Positions 7,957 to 16,793 of a stretch of DNA of 64,000 nucleotides are shown here, one piece after another. Below the pieces are notes generated by a model that ran no database searches, was not told the DNA's origin, and saw nothing but the letters and a program-made list of their open reading frames with translations. The translations under genes and the position numbers were made by a program. The number at the start of each line of letters is the position of its first letter. The first letter of the stretch is position 1. The stretch lies in contig NZ_CP136520.1 in assembly GCF_032813545.1 (NCBI RefSeq), positions 304,001 to 368,000 of the forward strand, written 5' to 3'. This stretch comes from Nodosilinea sp. E11 (lineage in GTDB: Bacteria; Cyanobacteriota; Cyanobacteriia; Phormidesmidales; Phormidesmidaceae).

Positions 7957-10713
7957 CTAGGGCAGCAACCCTAGATCCCTGGCTCTGGCGACGGCCTGGG
8001 TGCGATTGGCCACTTCTAATTTGCCGTAGATGTTGCGGGCGTGCCATTTGACGGCGGCGAGGCTGACGTATAGCTTATCGGCGATCGCCTGGTTGGTCAT
8101 GCCCGTCGCTAGATAGGTTAATACCTCCAGTTCGCGATCGCTTAGGGGTTCCACCAACGGCTGAACCGCAGCAGGTTCCTGGGCTGCCTGCATCTCAAAG
8201 ATTGCCAGCAATCTCGCTACTTCCTTAGTCTCAACCCGTTTGGAAGCAGCGCAGGAAAGCAGGTCTGCCATCGCTTTGCCTTCATCTAAAAACAGACGAA
8301 TATCGCTGTCCTGATGGGGGATAGCTAGTGCCTGTTGCAGGCAGTCTAATGCGCGCGATCGCTCATCCTGTACCTGCCAAATCAGCGCCTGCAACAGCAG
8401 CGTCTCTATCAGGCGCAGGGTGCGCCCGCCCGCTTGGGCCTGGGCTTGCAGGCGGGTGAGCAATCGCAGGGCTGCTTGTAGCGGGGCCGATGCGGTCTGC
8501 CGGCCCTGGGCCAGCAGCACCCTGGCATAGGTTAAGTAGATCAGTTCAGCGGCGGTAGGACATCTCTTGGTGGTGTTGTAGTGCAGGTCATCGTCTACAG
8601 TCAGTCCGCAACTCTCCACCCAGGCGATCGCGGCACTGACATTGCCCTCAGCTACATACAGCCGAGCTTTGCAGGCTGCGACAGGAGGAATGGTTGGCCA
8701 AAGCCAGACCTGACAGCGTTCGGCCTGACGAATCGCTGCCCAGGCCGCCGCCAAATCTCCCTGGGCCTGACGCACCCGCGCCAGGGTGATGTAGCCCATC
8801 ATCAGGCCGGGCTGCTGGTTTTCAATGGCGCGATCGATGCTTTGGCTGAGATGGTCGGCGGCGGCCTCTAGCTGGTTTTGCTGCCGCAGCAGATCGGCTA
8901 AAGCCACCTGAACCAGGACTCCGGCATAGGTGGCGAGCCAGCGCCGTTCGGTGGCCAGGTCCAGGCCCTGCTGGCAGAGGGCGGTAGCTTTAGCGAGCTG
9001 TCCGCGCAGGGCGAGAAACTGGGCCTGCAGGTAGAGCCCCGCGATCGCCGGATCTGCCGCCCCCCGCACACGACCAATTCGACTGACCTCCGGCAGCAAC
9101 CGTCGGGCGGCATTGTAGTTGTCATCGACAAAATAGGTGACGCCCAGATTGAGAAGGATGAGCGATCGCAACCAGGAATAGTTTTGGGGTAACAGTTGCA
9201 GTGCCTTTTCCATCAAGGCGACTGACTCAATATTATTCCCCTGCTGCCGGGCCTTCATTCCCTTTAGAGCGACCACCAATCCCCAGAGCTGATCAGGGTT
9301 TTCCGTCTCGGATGTGTTCTCCTCCAGCAGTTGCTCCATCTGTTCAATCACAGCAACCGCCTCGGCGAACTGGGAAGCGGTAAACCCCACCCAGGACTTT
9401 GCCGCCAGCAGCCAGGGACGGGCCTGAACCAGGTCGGAGGGTAACGCCGCCAGGGCATCACTTAGCACGATGGCATCCAGTCGCGGGTTTTCGCTGGTCT
9501 GCATTTCCTGCTCGATCAGCTGGGCGGCGTAGTCAAAGGCACGGGCGGCGATCCCATGGTGCAGGGCATCGGCGATGTAGCCCTGGCGCTCATACCACTG
9601 GGCCGCGCGGCGGTGATAGTCCAAAACCAGATCCGGTTCCTCCCGCTGGAGCTGGTGGCGCAGGGCCTCGGCAAACAGGTGATGGTAGCGATACCAGGTG
9701 CGCTCGTCATCCAGCGGCACCACAAACAGGTTTTGCCGCTCTAGCTGCTCCAGGGCCTGAGTGCCGCTGACGGTAGCTGTATCCATCACGGCGGCACAGA
9801 GGCTACCGCACAGCTGCTCCAGAATTGCCGTTCGCAGCAGAAATTGCCGCACTGGGGGCGGTTGACGGTCTAACACCTCCTCCACCAGATAGTCCAGAAC
9901 GTATCGCTGGGTGCCGCCAAAGGTTTTTAGCAGTGCCGTTGGTCTAGCCGATTCCCGGAGCGATAGCATGGCCAACTGTAGTCCTGCAATCCAGCCCTCG
10001 GTCTGCTGCTGGAGGGTCGCCACCTCGGCTTCGGTGAGGGATTGCGGAAGAGACTGTTGCAAAAAAGTGGTGGCTTCGGCCTCGGTAAAGCGGAGGTCAG
10101 CGGCCCGCAACTCCGTCAGCTGCGAGCGCACCCGCCAGCGGGCCAGGGGCAGGGGTGGATCGGTGCGAGTGGCGATCGCCACTCGCAACCCCGCAGGCAA
10201 ATGCTCCAGCAAAAACCCCAGTCCCTCGTGGATAGCTGGAGTTGTGATCACGTGGTAGTCATCCAGCACCAGAATTAGCTCACTCTGCAGCTGGGCTAGC
10301 TCGTTCAAGAGCGGCGTCAAAAACGCCTCAAAGGGAATTGGTTCGGGCGATCGCACCATCGACAGCGTGGCCTCCCCCAGCGGCCCATCCGCCTTTTGCA
10401 GCGCTGCTACAACATAGCTCCAGAAGCGAGTAGGGTCGTTATCTCGCTCGTCTAGGGCCAGCCAGCTTACCGGCTGTTGGACCTGCTGCGCCCACTCGCC
10501 CAGGGCTGTCGTCTTACCAAAACCGGCCGGGGCAGATACCAAAATCAATCGGCTGCCCAACCCCTGCTGAAGGGTTTGCAGAATGCGATCGCGCCTCACC
10601 AGGTGCGATCGCGGCGACGGTTGGTGCAGCTTGGTCAGTAGAAGCGGGGTAGCCACGCATTCAGCCTGGGTCAACGCCAGAACATTATTACGGTAACGAA
10701 TGGAGTTGCCCAT
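7957..10713 (-). CDS. MalT/LAL-type LuxR-family transcriptional regulator
   Basis: A 918-aa one-component regulator of the large ATP-binding LuxR class. Residues about 20-60 hold TKLHQPSPRSHLVRRDR and the Walker A LVSAPAGFGKTTALGEW. The Walker B-like ELILVLDDYHVI lies near 145. A long TPR-like helical region fills about 330-830. The C-terminal LuxR HTH is LSDRELEVLTYLATGMTNQA with VSLAAVKWHARNIYGKL (about 855-905). LAL proteins bind ATP and an inducer and then activate catabolic or resistance promoters. The target is not evident; divergent transcription is absent, and the DUF1772 gene lies just upstream on the same strand. Confidence 0.9.
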   Translation of the reverse strand: MGNSIRYRNNVLALTQAECVATPLLLTKLHQPSPRSHLVRRDRILQTLQQGLGSRLILVSAPAGFGKTTALGEWAQQVQQPVSWLALDERDNDPTRFWSYVVAALQKADGPLGEATLSMVRSPEPIPFEAFLTPLLNELAQLQSELILVLDDYHVITTPAIHEGLGFLLEHLPAGLRVAIATRTDPPLPLARWRVRSQLTELRAADLRFTEAEATTFLQQSLPQSLTEAEVATLQQQTEGWIAGLQLAMLSLRESARPTALLKTFGGTQRYVLDYLVEEVLDRQPPPVRQFLLRTAILEQLCGSLCAAVMDTATVSGTQALEQLERQNLFVVPLDDERTWYRYHHLFAEALRHQLQREEPDLVLDYHRRAAQWYERQGYIADALHHGIAARAFDYAAQLIEQEMQTSENPRLDAIVLSDALAALPSDLVQARPWLLAAKSWVGFTASQFAEAVAVIEQMEQLLEENTSETENPDQLWGLVVALKGMKARQQGNNIESVALMEKALQLLPQNYSWLRSLILLNLGVTYFVDDNYNAARRLLPEVSRIGRVRGAADPAIAGLYLQAQFLALRGQLAKATALCQQGLDLATERRWLATYAGVLVQVALADLLRQQNQLEAAADHLSQSIDRAIENQQPGLMMGYITLARVRQAQGDLAAAWAAIRQAERCQVWLWPTIPPVAACKARLYVAEGNVSAAIAWVESCGLTVDDDLHYNTTKRCPTAAELIYLTYARVLLAQGRQTASAPLQAALRLLTRLQAQAQAGGRTLRLIETLLLQALIWQVQDERSRALDCLQQALAIPHQDSDIRLFLDEGKAMADLLSCAASKRVETKEVARLLAIFEMQAAQEPAAVQPLVEPLSDRELEVLTYLATGMTNQAIADKLYVSLAAVKWHARNIYGKLEVANRTQAVARARDLGLLP

Positions 10714-10761
10714 CGCCTATCCTTTCAAGTAGTGAAATTCACAAATTCACCGCAGCGAACA

Positions 10762-11259
10762 CTACAGTTGTGATGGAGTCCCGATCGCTAGCGTAAATAA
10801 GGCTGCTGCTATGAATGCGGCAAGGGTTCGAACATGGTTCCAGAATGTCCAGTTTGTTAGATAGCTAGTCCAGAGATTTGCCCCTTCAGGACTGTTGGGA
10901 TTGGCAACGGCTAGCGCATTATTTAGCGGTACATTGAACACCATTGTGACACCAAAACAACCAATTAAATAGAACAAAGCGCTGACAAGCAAGTAAGCCG
11001 CACCAGGCTGTTGCCACCGGAAGATTGAAGAGACAATTAAAATTAAACAAACAACACCTGTACCCAGAAACGCAGTCATAAACCAGGGGTCAATGACCGT
11101 AACGTTAATAGATTGCATCGCGGCAATACCCTGGGCGGGTGGTTGTTGCGCCAAAGCTTTCATCACAAAAGTTGAAAAGGCAAAGAATATTCCAGCAATT
11201 AACCCACAGCCAAGGGCTGCCATTACTTTCAGGATATACAGATATGCAATCATCACCAT
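10762..11259 (-). CDS. DUF1772 (anthrone-oxygenase-like) membrane protein
   Basis: A 165-aa integral membrane protein with four predicted TM helices. The first contains GLIAGIFFAFSTFVMKAL, the family hallmark, and the third ends in FNVPLNNALA (about residue 115). DUF1772 includes fungal anthrone oxygenases and bacterial proteins of unknown role, often near LuxR/LAL or TetR regulators. AAGGAG lies 10 nt before the ATG. The adjacent MalT-like regulator downstream may control it or be co-transcribed. Confidence 0.85.
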   Translation of the reverse strand: MVMIAYLYILKVMAALGCGLIAGIFFAFSTFVMKALAQQPPAQGIAAMQSINVTVIDPWFMTAFLGTGVVCLILIVSSIFRWQQPGAAYLLVSALFYLIGCFGVTMVFNVPLNNALAVANPNSPEGANLWTSYLTNWTFWNHVRTLAAFIAAALFTLAIGTPSQL

Positions 11260-11469
11260 GGGTCGAATTCCACTCCTTTATGCAGTAATTAGCTCAGCAA
11301 TATTGTGCCTAGAATGATGTTGTTTCGGCTTTTTGAACTGATGGTGGGAGGGGGGATTCGTAAGGATTCTCCCTATCCCGATTGGACGGCACTCTGCCTC
11401 CGTCACTTTTGTCTGCTTAGAGCCAGGAATGACAATTGCTGACAGGCTAGTAAAGAAACACAAGGTGTT

Positions 11470-11862
11470 TCAGAACCACATGTCTGAAACGCGACGGCTG
11501 TCGCGGGGCAAATCAGCGAAACTGTCAAGACCATCGAAGTGATCGATCGGTAGATCAGCAATGGGCTCCGGCTCGGTCAACCGCAGATTGACGGCTGTCC
11601 AGTGTCGTCCGTCCTCCTTTGGAACGGTTGCGACATAGTGCGTCACGCAACCGCAAGTTTTGCAAAAGTGGAAGTCGATTGTGCCACCATCTGGCCGACG
11701 ATAACTGGTCGTTTCGCCGGATGTGCGGATGTCATGGCCAATGTAGCCGTAGGCCCAGAGGACGCCATAACGGCGGCAAATCGTGCAGTTGCATGCCGTG
11801 ACGGATTCGGGTGGTGTATCGAGCGTCCAAGCGACGCGCCCGCAGTGGCAAATCCCTTGCAT
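11470..11862 (-). CDS. GFA/CENP-V-family zinc protein
   Basis: A 130-aa protein with the three Cys groups of the glutathione-dependent formaldehyde-activating (GFA) fold: CHCG near the N-terminus, CNCTIC (about residues 25-30) and FCKTCGC (about 69-75). Family members bind two zinc ions; formaldehyde-glutathione condensation is proven for few of them. The ATG at 11862 is preferred over an upstream start because AGGAG lies 7-8 nt before it and the protein then starts MQGICHCG, as in relatives. Confidence 0.87.
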   Translation of the reverse strand: MQGICHCGRVAWTLDTPPESVTACNCTICRRYGVLWAYGYIGHDIRTSGETTSYRRPDGGTIDFHFCKTCGCVTHYVATVPKEDGRHWTAVNLRLTEPEPIADLPIDHFDGLDSFADLPRDSRRVSDMWF

Positions 11863-11916
11863 CTTGGGAACTCCTTTTGTTAATTTTTCAGCACTCAACT
11901 TGATACAGCTAGAAGA

Positions 11917-12087
11917 TTAGCGACTCTGTGCAACAGCCTTTGGCTCAATTACGGTGCGTCGGCGCTGTGCCGTCCAACGGTCCCAATTACCGGACACAGA
12001 TAAACTTTGCAACTCACCAATCACTGGACTTTGTTCCGATGCATGGGGATTGTTAGCCTGTTTATTGAGCGTTTGAAGTTTAATCAT
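11917..12087 (-). CDS. short hypothetical ORF overlapping the nucleotidyltransferase stop
   Basis: A 56-codon frame (starting MIKLQTLNKQ) whose ATG overlaps the end of the nucleotidyltransferase gene (ATGATTAA, where TAA is the upstream stop). That arrangement permits translational coupling. The product is basic at its C-terminus (AQRRRTVIEPK) and has no recognisable domain. It may be a real small gene or a chance frame. Confidence 0.3.
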   Translation of the reverse strand: MIKLQTLNKQANNPHASEQSPVIGELQSLSVSGNWDRWTAQRRRTVIEPKAVAQSR

Positions 12088-12955
12088 CGACGGGCAACGT
12101 CCACCTGGGGTAAGTCCGATCCAATATCTCGCGCTGCTGCTTGAGATCAATTTGCGGCAATGTCCTTTCTACAAGATCGAGAACTTCCTCAATCAGTTGG
12201 CGTAGTTCATAAATTTCGCTTACAGCTTCAGCTTGAAAAACACGCTCTAGTCGGTTGAAAAAATTAGACGGTTTGATGCTCATTTCTTCAGCCCAGTAGC
12301 GTGTCCACTTGAAGCCGGGATGATAAATGCGGTTCAGCCCGAACAGGATGTTGAGCAGCCTTCGCACAATGGCGCACTTGTTCTCGTATAGCATCGGAAT
12401 CTCAAGACGATCTGTCAAGATGTGTTGACCATCAAACGGGCGAAACTTCAGATGCTTTTGAACCATCGCAACTGCAAGTTCTTCAGGATAAGGAGAAAGC
12501 TGAGTTTGCCACTGTTTGATGCTGTCTTCGCCATGAAGAACCACTGCGCGTTGAAGATGAAATGCGATCGCTTGCTTCTCAAACACAAGCCCGTTTTGTG
12601 ACACATCGTAACGCTCAACCAAATCAATCACGATGTTGTCGATTGTATCTCGCGCCCAATGACCTGCTTCGACTTTCATGCCAGACAGATAGAACTGCTC
12701 TAACCACCCCTGTGTCGCTTCCCCATACGGTTCAATTTCCCAGCCTGCGACACCAACACTTTGGGCTTTTGCTCGTAATTCTTTGTCAGACGGCAGTTGT
12801 GACCAGATAAACGCCAACTCAAGGTCAGAATACTGGTCTGAAATCCCTAATACTGCTGAGCCAAAGATGAAACACGCTTCAACTTTTGGATTAGCAGTAA
12901 AGGCAGGAGCAATTTTATGGGCTAAGGAAATTCGCCATACGCTGTGTTCATTCAT
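12080..12955 (-). CDS. nucleotidyltransferase-domain protein
   Basis: A 291-aa protein with a polymerase-beta-type nucleotidyltransferase core: FIFGSAVLGISDQYSDLELA (about residues 29-48) shows the GS...D.SD(L/I)E pattern that binds the nucleotide and Mg. The rest is helical with FRPFDGQHILTDRLEIPMLY (about 160-180), as in DUF4037-like or aminoglycoside-nucleotidyltransferase-like proteins. Such enzymes adenylylate antibiotics or other substrates, but the acceptor is not predictable. An attC-like imperfect inverted repeat lies just upstream (12973-13041). Confidence 0.75.
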   Translation of the reverse strand: MNEHSVWRISLAHKIAPAFTANPKVEACFIFGSAVLGISDQYSDLELAFIWSQLPSDKELRAKAQSVGVAGWEIEPYGEATQGWLEQFYLSGMKVEAGHWARDTIDNIVIDLVERYDVSQNGLVFEKQAIAFHLQRAVVLHGEDSIKQWQTQLSPYPEELAVAMVQKHLKFRPFDGQHILTDRLEIPMLYENKCAIVRRLLNILFGLNRIYHPGFKWTRYWAEEMSIKPSNFFNRLERVFQAEAVSEIYELRQLIEEVLDLVERTLPQIDLKQQREILDRTYPRWTLPVDD

Positions 12956-12972
12956 GGTGAAGACTACAGTCC

Positions 12973-13041
12973 CTCTAACGCAACAATGAAGTACGCAGCA
13001 GGCTGACGTGCAGCGCCGCCCACTAAATGCTGTTGTTATGC
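12973..13041. repeat. attC-like imperfect inverted repeat (uncertain)
   Basis: A 69-bp segment starting CTCTAACGCAACAATGAAG and ending ATGCTGTTGTTATGC. The ends resemble integron attC core sites (YYYAAC ... GTTRNGC) and the next inner blocks (AACAATGAAGT / ACTAAATGCTGTT) are partly complementary. It sits 17 bp upstream of the nucleotidyltransferase start, where a preceding cassette's attC would be. The outer arms match at only four central bases and no integrase is present, so this is tentative. Confidence 0.25.
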
Positions 13042-13068
13042 CAAATCCTGATTGAATACCCCCGGTTT

Positions 13069-13096
13069 GTAGGGGCGTAGCATGCTACGCCCCTAC
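13069..13096. repeat. 28-bp perfect palindrome, dispersed family
   Basis: A perfect palindrome built as GTAGGGGCGTAGCA and its complement. A near-identical palindrome with GTAGGGGCACAGCA arms lies at 52004-52031. Both are intergenic, as expected for cyanobacterial dispersed palindromic repeats. Confidence 0.7.
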
Positions 13097-13148
13097 GGGG
13101 TTCCTAATTACGAATCGGGGTTGACCACGCCGGATTTCGTATTAAGCA

Positions 13149-13544
13149 TTATTTCATCGAGTGAAATCCAATCAGATTACCTTCAGTATCATGAGCCAGT
13201 GCGCAGAAACCATGTTCACCGATAGATGTTTTTGCCTGAAATATACTGCCGCCCTGTGCGGCAGCACGGTCGGCCTGCACCGCACAGTCATCACAGCCAA
13301 AATAAACCAGAGTGCCGCCGCCGCCAGGAGCAAAGCCATCCATCTTAACCAGCATGCCGCCTGCGCCGTAGTGGGTCATCCCAAGCTCTTTGTCCATGGG
13401 AAAAAACCACATATCCATCTCTATCTCAGGAGTCGAATTTGGCATTTGCTCAAGCTTGGTTTCGAGCACGGCTTCATAAAACGCTTTGGCGCGCGTCATG
13501 TCTTGCACGTAAATTTCGAAATGAACAACCGGATTGTTTTTCAT
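13149..13544 (-). CDS. VOC-family protein
   Basis: A 131-aa VOC protein. It starts VVHFEIYVQDMTRAKAFYEA and ends GFCALAHDTEGNLIGFHSMK, with a Gly-rich loop (FAPGGGGTLVYFGCDD) in between. This is the bacterial extradiol-dioxygenase-like/glyoxalase_2 subtype. AGGAG lies 7 nt before the ATG. Its closest upstream neighbour is another VOC gene, broken by an IS element. Confidence 0.88.
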   Translation of the reverse strand: MKNNPVVHFEIYVQDMTRAKAFYEAVLETKLEQMPNSTPEIEMDMWFFPMDKELGMTHYGAGGMLVKMDGFAPGGGGTLVYFGCDDCAVQADRAAAQGGSIFQAKTSIGEHGFCALAHDTEGNLIGFHSMK

Positions 13545-13605
13545 CGAGTTTCTCCTGCTGATGGATTGTGGTTATCTATGCCTAACAAACTTTCTGTCGA
13601 TCAAA

Positions 13606-13862
13606 TCATTGTGTTGAAGGTGTCATCCACTGCACTAGCTGAATCACCACCCCGTTGGGGTCGGTTACCTGAAAGAATCGTTCGCCCCAGGCTTCGGTCT
13701 CAATGGGGGTGGTAATCGTCACTCCTTCGGTTTGTAGTCGGGCGTATTGGCGATCAATATCGTCTACAACAAAAACAACCAGCAGTCCATCGGCCCGATG
13801 CCCGCGCATAGAGACTGGTTTAAAGGTGGTTAGCTCGGTGTGCAAAAAGATCAGGTTAAATC
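13606..13862 (-). pseudogene. C-terminal part of an IS-interrupted VOC gene
   Basis: This frame encodes HTELTTFKPVSMRGHRADGL through FFQVTDPNGVVIQLVQW, the second VOC module. Joined to the fragment at 15178-15322 by removing the IS and one copy of the 9-bp repeat, the frame is continuous (SRPDAGFN-LIFL-HTELTTF). The restored protein is about 130 aa and ends at the stop at 13606. No other damage is seen, so the insertion looks recent. Confidence 0.88.
13854..13862. repeat. target-site duplication, left copy
   Basis: GGTTAAATC directly abuts the left IS end and is repeated exactly at 15178-15186. The 9-bp length fits IS4-family elements. Confidence 0.92.
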
Positions 13863-15177
13863 CTGACTGCCTGACACATCTTTATACGGCCTCCCAGGGT
13901 GGTAGTTGGCAGCACAAGGACTGGATTCTAGAGAACCAGATGCGGTCATAGTACCGGACTTCAGCTTTTTTAGAGGCAAAGCAGGGTTCAGGGTCAACGG
14001 TGAATAGGGGGATGGGTTTGAGCAACGAACGCCCTTTGTTGACGGCTCCTTTGAGCCAGCGCAGGCCAATTTTGAGGTAACTGATGCCCCGAGTCCAATG
14101 AGGGTCAACCTGAGTGCGGAGGCCATCGAGCTGAACGGCCATGCCCTGGGTGGTGCCATAGAGGATGGCGACAGCCGCTACGAGATAGAGTCGTTCGAGG
14201 GCTGGAGCCGAGCGAATGCCGGAGGCTTCTAGCTCAAAGACCCCGGATTTTGAATCGAGGAAAAGCTCCTCGACTCGAAACCGAAGGGCATACTGCCACA
14301 GGGTATTGAGGGACGGCGGCTCATCGGTGATGACAGCCCAGGGCTCCTTGACGCCTTTGACGTTAGCCAGCACCAGGTTGCAGCGCCAGCGACCATCCGT
14401 CCACAGACCAATGCCCTCATAGAAACGGGCTTCGCCCTTGGGGGGCCACAGATAGCCGACTTCAATGGGATGACGGCGGGGGCCATGGACCACCACATCA
14501 CTGGGTAAGCGCAAACAATAGTGCCAACGACTTTGGCTTAACCACTCCAGCAGGTCATGGTTGGCAAACCCTCGGTCGGCTAACAGCATCACATCAGGGT
14601 AGGGCTGCAACAGCCGATGGGCCAACCGCAACAGGGGGAGATATCGCTCCGTACTGACGGTGGCACTCGAATGCTCCAAAACCCGCCACAGCAGGGGCAC
14701 CGCTCGTCCGCAGCAGGTCACCGACAAGTGAATCATGCAGTAGCGATTCCACAGCACCGTGGTATCGAGCGCCAAGTAGAGTCGTCGCCCTTTCCACCGA
14801 TGGATGGCCGCTAGCACCAACGGCACGTACAGACTTTTGACCCGGACCCGACGATTGCCCATGAAGCGCTGCCATCGTCGTTCGGTGCTTTGCGCCTGGC
14901 GGGCGCGACTGGGTACATACGATTCCCACTCCGGTAGGCTCAACTGACCACTGCACACCAGCGCGGTCACCATCCAAGCCAGCGCCTTGAGGTGCCGCAG
15001 GTCACGGCGATGGCTATATTGACGCAGCAGTGGCAGCACTTGATCATAGAGGCAGGTGGTGGCTGACATGGTACAGACCCTGAGATGACGCAAATTTCAG
15101 CGTCTCATGTCACCTCACCCTTTTCCCCTCGCGTCACGAGGTTTCAAGCCTTTCACCTACTTCTGTCAGGCAGTCAG
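13863..15177 (-). mobile_element. IS4-family insertion sequence, 1315 bp
   Basis: A complete element bounded by 14-bp perfect terminal inverted repeats (CTGACTGCCTGACA) and flanked by a 9-bp direct repeat. It carries one transposase gene on the minus strand. It interrupts a VOC gene in the same orientation and ends the truncated product after a few extra residues. The perfect ends, intact transposase and undecayed host gene halves argue for recent transposition. Confidence 0.95.
13882..15093 (-). CDS. IS4-family transposase (DDE, DUF4338-free type)
   Basis: A 403-aa DDE transposase. The first catalytic Asp is in YLALDTTVLWNRY (about residues 106-118) and the second in VMLLADRGFANHDLLEW (about 173-189). 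The last acidic residue is in the IS4 signature Y-(2)-R-(3)-E-(6)-K, found exactly as YALRFRVEELFLDSK (about 267-281). It fills nearly the whole IS between the inverted repeats and has no frameshift, so the element is probably able to move. Confidence 0.95.
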   Translation of the reverse strand: MRHLRVCTMSATTCLYDQVLPLLRQYSHRRDLRHLKALAWMVTALVCSGQLSLPEWESYVPSRARQAQSTERRWQRFMGNRRVRVKSLYVPLVLAAIHRWKGRRLYLALDTTVLWNRYCMIHLSVTCCGRAVPLLWRVLEHSSATVSTERYLPLLRLAHRLLQPYPDVMLLADRGFANHDLLEWLSQSRWHYCLRLPSDVVVHGPRRHPIEVGYLWPPKGEARFYEGIGLWTDGRWRCNLVLANVKGVKEPWAVITDEPPSLNTLWQYALRFRVEELFLDSKSGVFELEASGIRSAPALERLYLVAAVAILYGTTQGMAVQLDGLRTQVDPHWTRGISYLKIGLRWLKGAVNKGRSLLKPIPLFTVDPEPCFASKKAEVRYYDRIWFSRIQSLCCQLPPWEAV

Positions 15178-15186
15178 GGTTAAATC
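15178..15186. repeat. target-site duplication, right copy
   Basis: GGTTAAATC immediately follows the right inverted repeat and is identical to 13854-13862. Confidence 0.92.
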
Positions 15187-15322
15187 CAGCATCGGGCCGC
15201 GAGAGCGATACAAAGCCATCGGCTGACATGTCTTCTTTAAAGCCAAAATGGTCTTTTGCAAAGGCCGCCGATGCGGCTACATCATTCACGTTGAGCGAAA
15301 TAGCTGAAGCCGTAATTTCCAT
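15178..15322 (-). pseudogene. N-terminal part of an IS-interrupted VOC gene
   Basis: It begins MEITASAISLNVNDVAASAA and runs to SRPDAGFN at the IS junction, then reads into the IS (PDCLTEVGE...) and stops. It has the first VOC beta-alpha-beta module only. AGGAG precedes the ATG. With the fragment at 13606-13862 it makes a complete VOC protein of the EhpR/PhnB-like class. Confidence 0.88.
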
Positions 15323-15340
15323 AGATTCTCCTCAAATGGG

Positions 15341-15751
15341 TTAATGGTTGAGGACAAGTTCAGCACTCTCAGGAGCCGATGCTGGGGGCGGCTGGTGCTG
15401 CACAATATCAACCCCAATGCCGTTGGGGTCGATAACGACAAAATGGCGATCGCCCCAAGGTTCATCCCGCAGTTCCACCTCAATTGGTACCTCCATTGCC
15501 GCAATACGCTGATATTCGGCATTCGCATCTTTAACATCAATTGTTATCCACACCCCTTGGCCCAAAAACGGTGGCCGAAAGATGGGAGTCTGGGCTTCGA
15601 GGTTAGGCAGCATAAACCCCAACTCGCTTTGTCCCAGACGCAGTAAAACAAACCAGTCGCTATCGTAAATCACCTCACAATTAAACAGGCGACTGTAGAA
15701 TGCTTTCGATGCTTCAAGTTTTTCGGTAATGATGCCAGACCACAGTTTCAC
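15341..15751 (-). CDS. VOC-family protein
   Basis: A 136-aa VOC protein starting at a GTG preceded by GAGGAG at 8 nt. The first module begins LWSGIITEKLEASKAFYSRL and the second ends WGDRHFVVIDPNGIGVDIVQ, very similar in layout to the neighbouring IS-broken VOC gene (WGERFFQVTDPNGVVIQLVQ). It is probably the upstream partner of that gene in an operon, 19 bp apart, and follows an AraC regulator gene. Confidence 0.88.
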   Translation of the reverse strand: MKLWSGIITEKLEASKAFYSRLFNCEVIYDSDWFVLLRLGQSELGFMLPNLEAQTPIFRPPFLGQGVWITIDVKDANAEYQRIAAMEVPIEVELRDEPWGDRHFVVIDPNGIGVDIVQHQPPPASAPESAELVLNH

Positions 15752-15785
15752 AGACGGGTCTCCTCATAATGACTAAACGCAGGCC

Positions 15786-16565
15786 CTAGTTTAGAACCCG
15801 TTCACGGTCAGGGTCTTGTAAAAAAGCGACATGAGTTTGAAAAAATTGCCTCGGCGATAGCCCTGCCAGGCGCTTAAAGTCATGGCTCATATGACTTTGG
15901 TCAGAGTAATTCAGCTCAGCAGCAATGTGGGCCAACGATAATTCACCTGAAGAAGCCAGCCGTTGAGCCGTATGTTGAAAGCGCATAATTCTGGCAAACG
16001 TCTTGGCAGGCATCCCGACGGTCTCTAGAAAAACCCGCTCAAATTGTCGATGACTTTGCCCAAATATCTCTGCTGCTTCCCCAATGGGCACCGCACCGCG
16101 GGCTGCTTCAATCAAACGAATGGCATGATCAATCGGTTGCAGACGGGGCGACAGCTGGGCCACATAGGCCTCTAAAACCCGATTAAAATGTTGCACAATA
16201 TTGCCCATCAGCACCGCCTCAGTGAACCGTTCCAGCGAAAACTTGAGCAGCCCCTGAGTAGCCTCATAGGTGTTGGTCAACTCATAAGCACTAGCTTGAA
16301 TAAAATGACGGCTCTGCCCCGGCCTAAAGCGAATACCAAAATAATGACACTGCTGATCTAAGGGAATATCTACCCTGGCTGTTGTGGTGCCGTAGACCCA
16401 GCTATCGATCGATGTGCGGTCAACTCTAAAGGCGATATCTATGGCTCCATCAGGCACCGCAACGTAGGCCGGGCTAGAGTTATTTAAACATAGCCAGTAG
16501 TGGTTAACCACCCCCCGCAGCGCTGGTGACGGCGGAACAATCATCTCTTGTGCATTAAAGACCAT
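15786..16565 (-). CDS. AraC-family transcriptional regulator
   Basis: A 259-aa regulator. The N-terminal part (PPSPALRGVVNHYWLCLN, IDIAFRV, HYFGIRFRPGQ) is the DUF6597-type sensor domain common to AraC proteins near VOC genes. The C-terminal HTH_18 (about residues 160-245) includes VPIGEAAEIFGQSHRQFERV and LAHIAAELNYSDQSHMSHDF, the two HTH units. It lies 35 bp upstream of the VOC gene at 15341-15751 on the same strand and probably controls that gene and the IS-broken VOC gene. Confidence 0.9.
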   Translation of the reverse strand: MVFNAQEMIVPPSPALRGVVNHYWLCLNNSSPAYVAVPDGAIDIAFRVDRTSIDSWVYGTTTARVDIPLDQQCHYFGIRFRPGQSRHFIQASAYELTNTYEATQGLLKFSLERFTEAVLMGNIVQHFNRVLEAYVAQLSPRLQPIDHAIRLIEAARGAVPIGEAAEIFGQSHRQFERVFLETVGMPAKTFARIMRFQHTAQRLASSGELSLAHIAAELNYSDQSHMSHDFKRLAGLSPRQFFQTHVAFLQDPDRERVLN

Positions 16566-16793
16566 AGCAGATCAGTAAAGTGGGGACATTCAACGCTGTT
16601 CAATAGTTCAATTTAGGTAAACACCTCATCTGCGGCTATCAAGTTTCTGGGCTGCTGTCAAAATCTTGCGATCAGTTTTTTCTGTCTCAGCGCAAAAATA
16701 ATTCAGTGTAGTGCTTGCTTGGAGGAGCCGACAGCAGCAGGGTAATAAAATGCCAAATCTTTAACCCCATAGCGCACTCTACTGAACGAAAAG

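Noticed and set aside
9125..9135. TCGACA inside the LuxR gene as a further ECF-like promoter
   Set aside because: No CGAC partner box at 17 nt and within coding sequence.
13590..13620. TGTCGA on the plus strand near 13594
   Set aside because: Wrong orientation for the flanking genes and no partner box.
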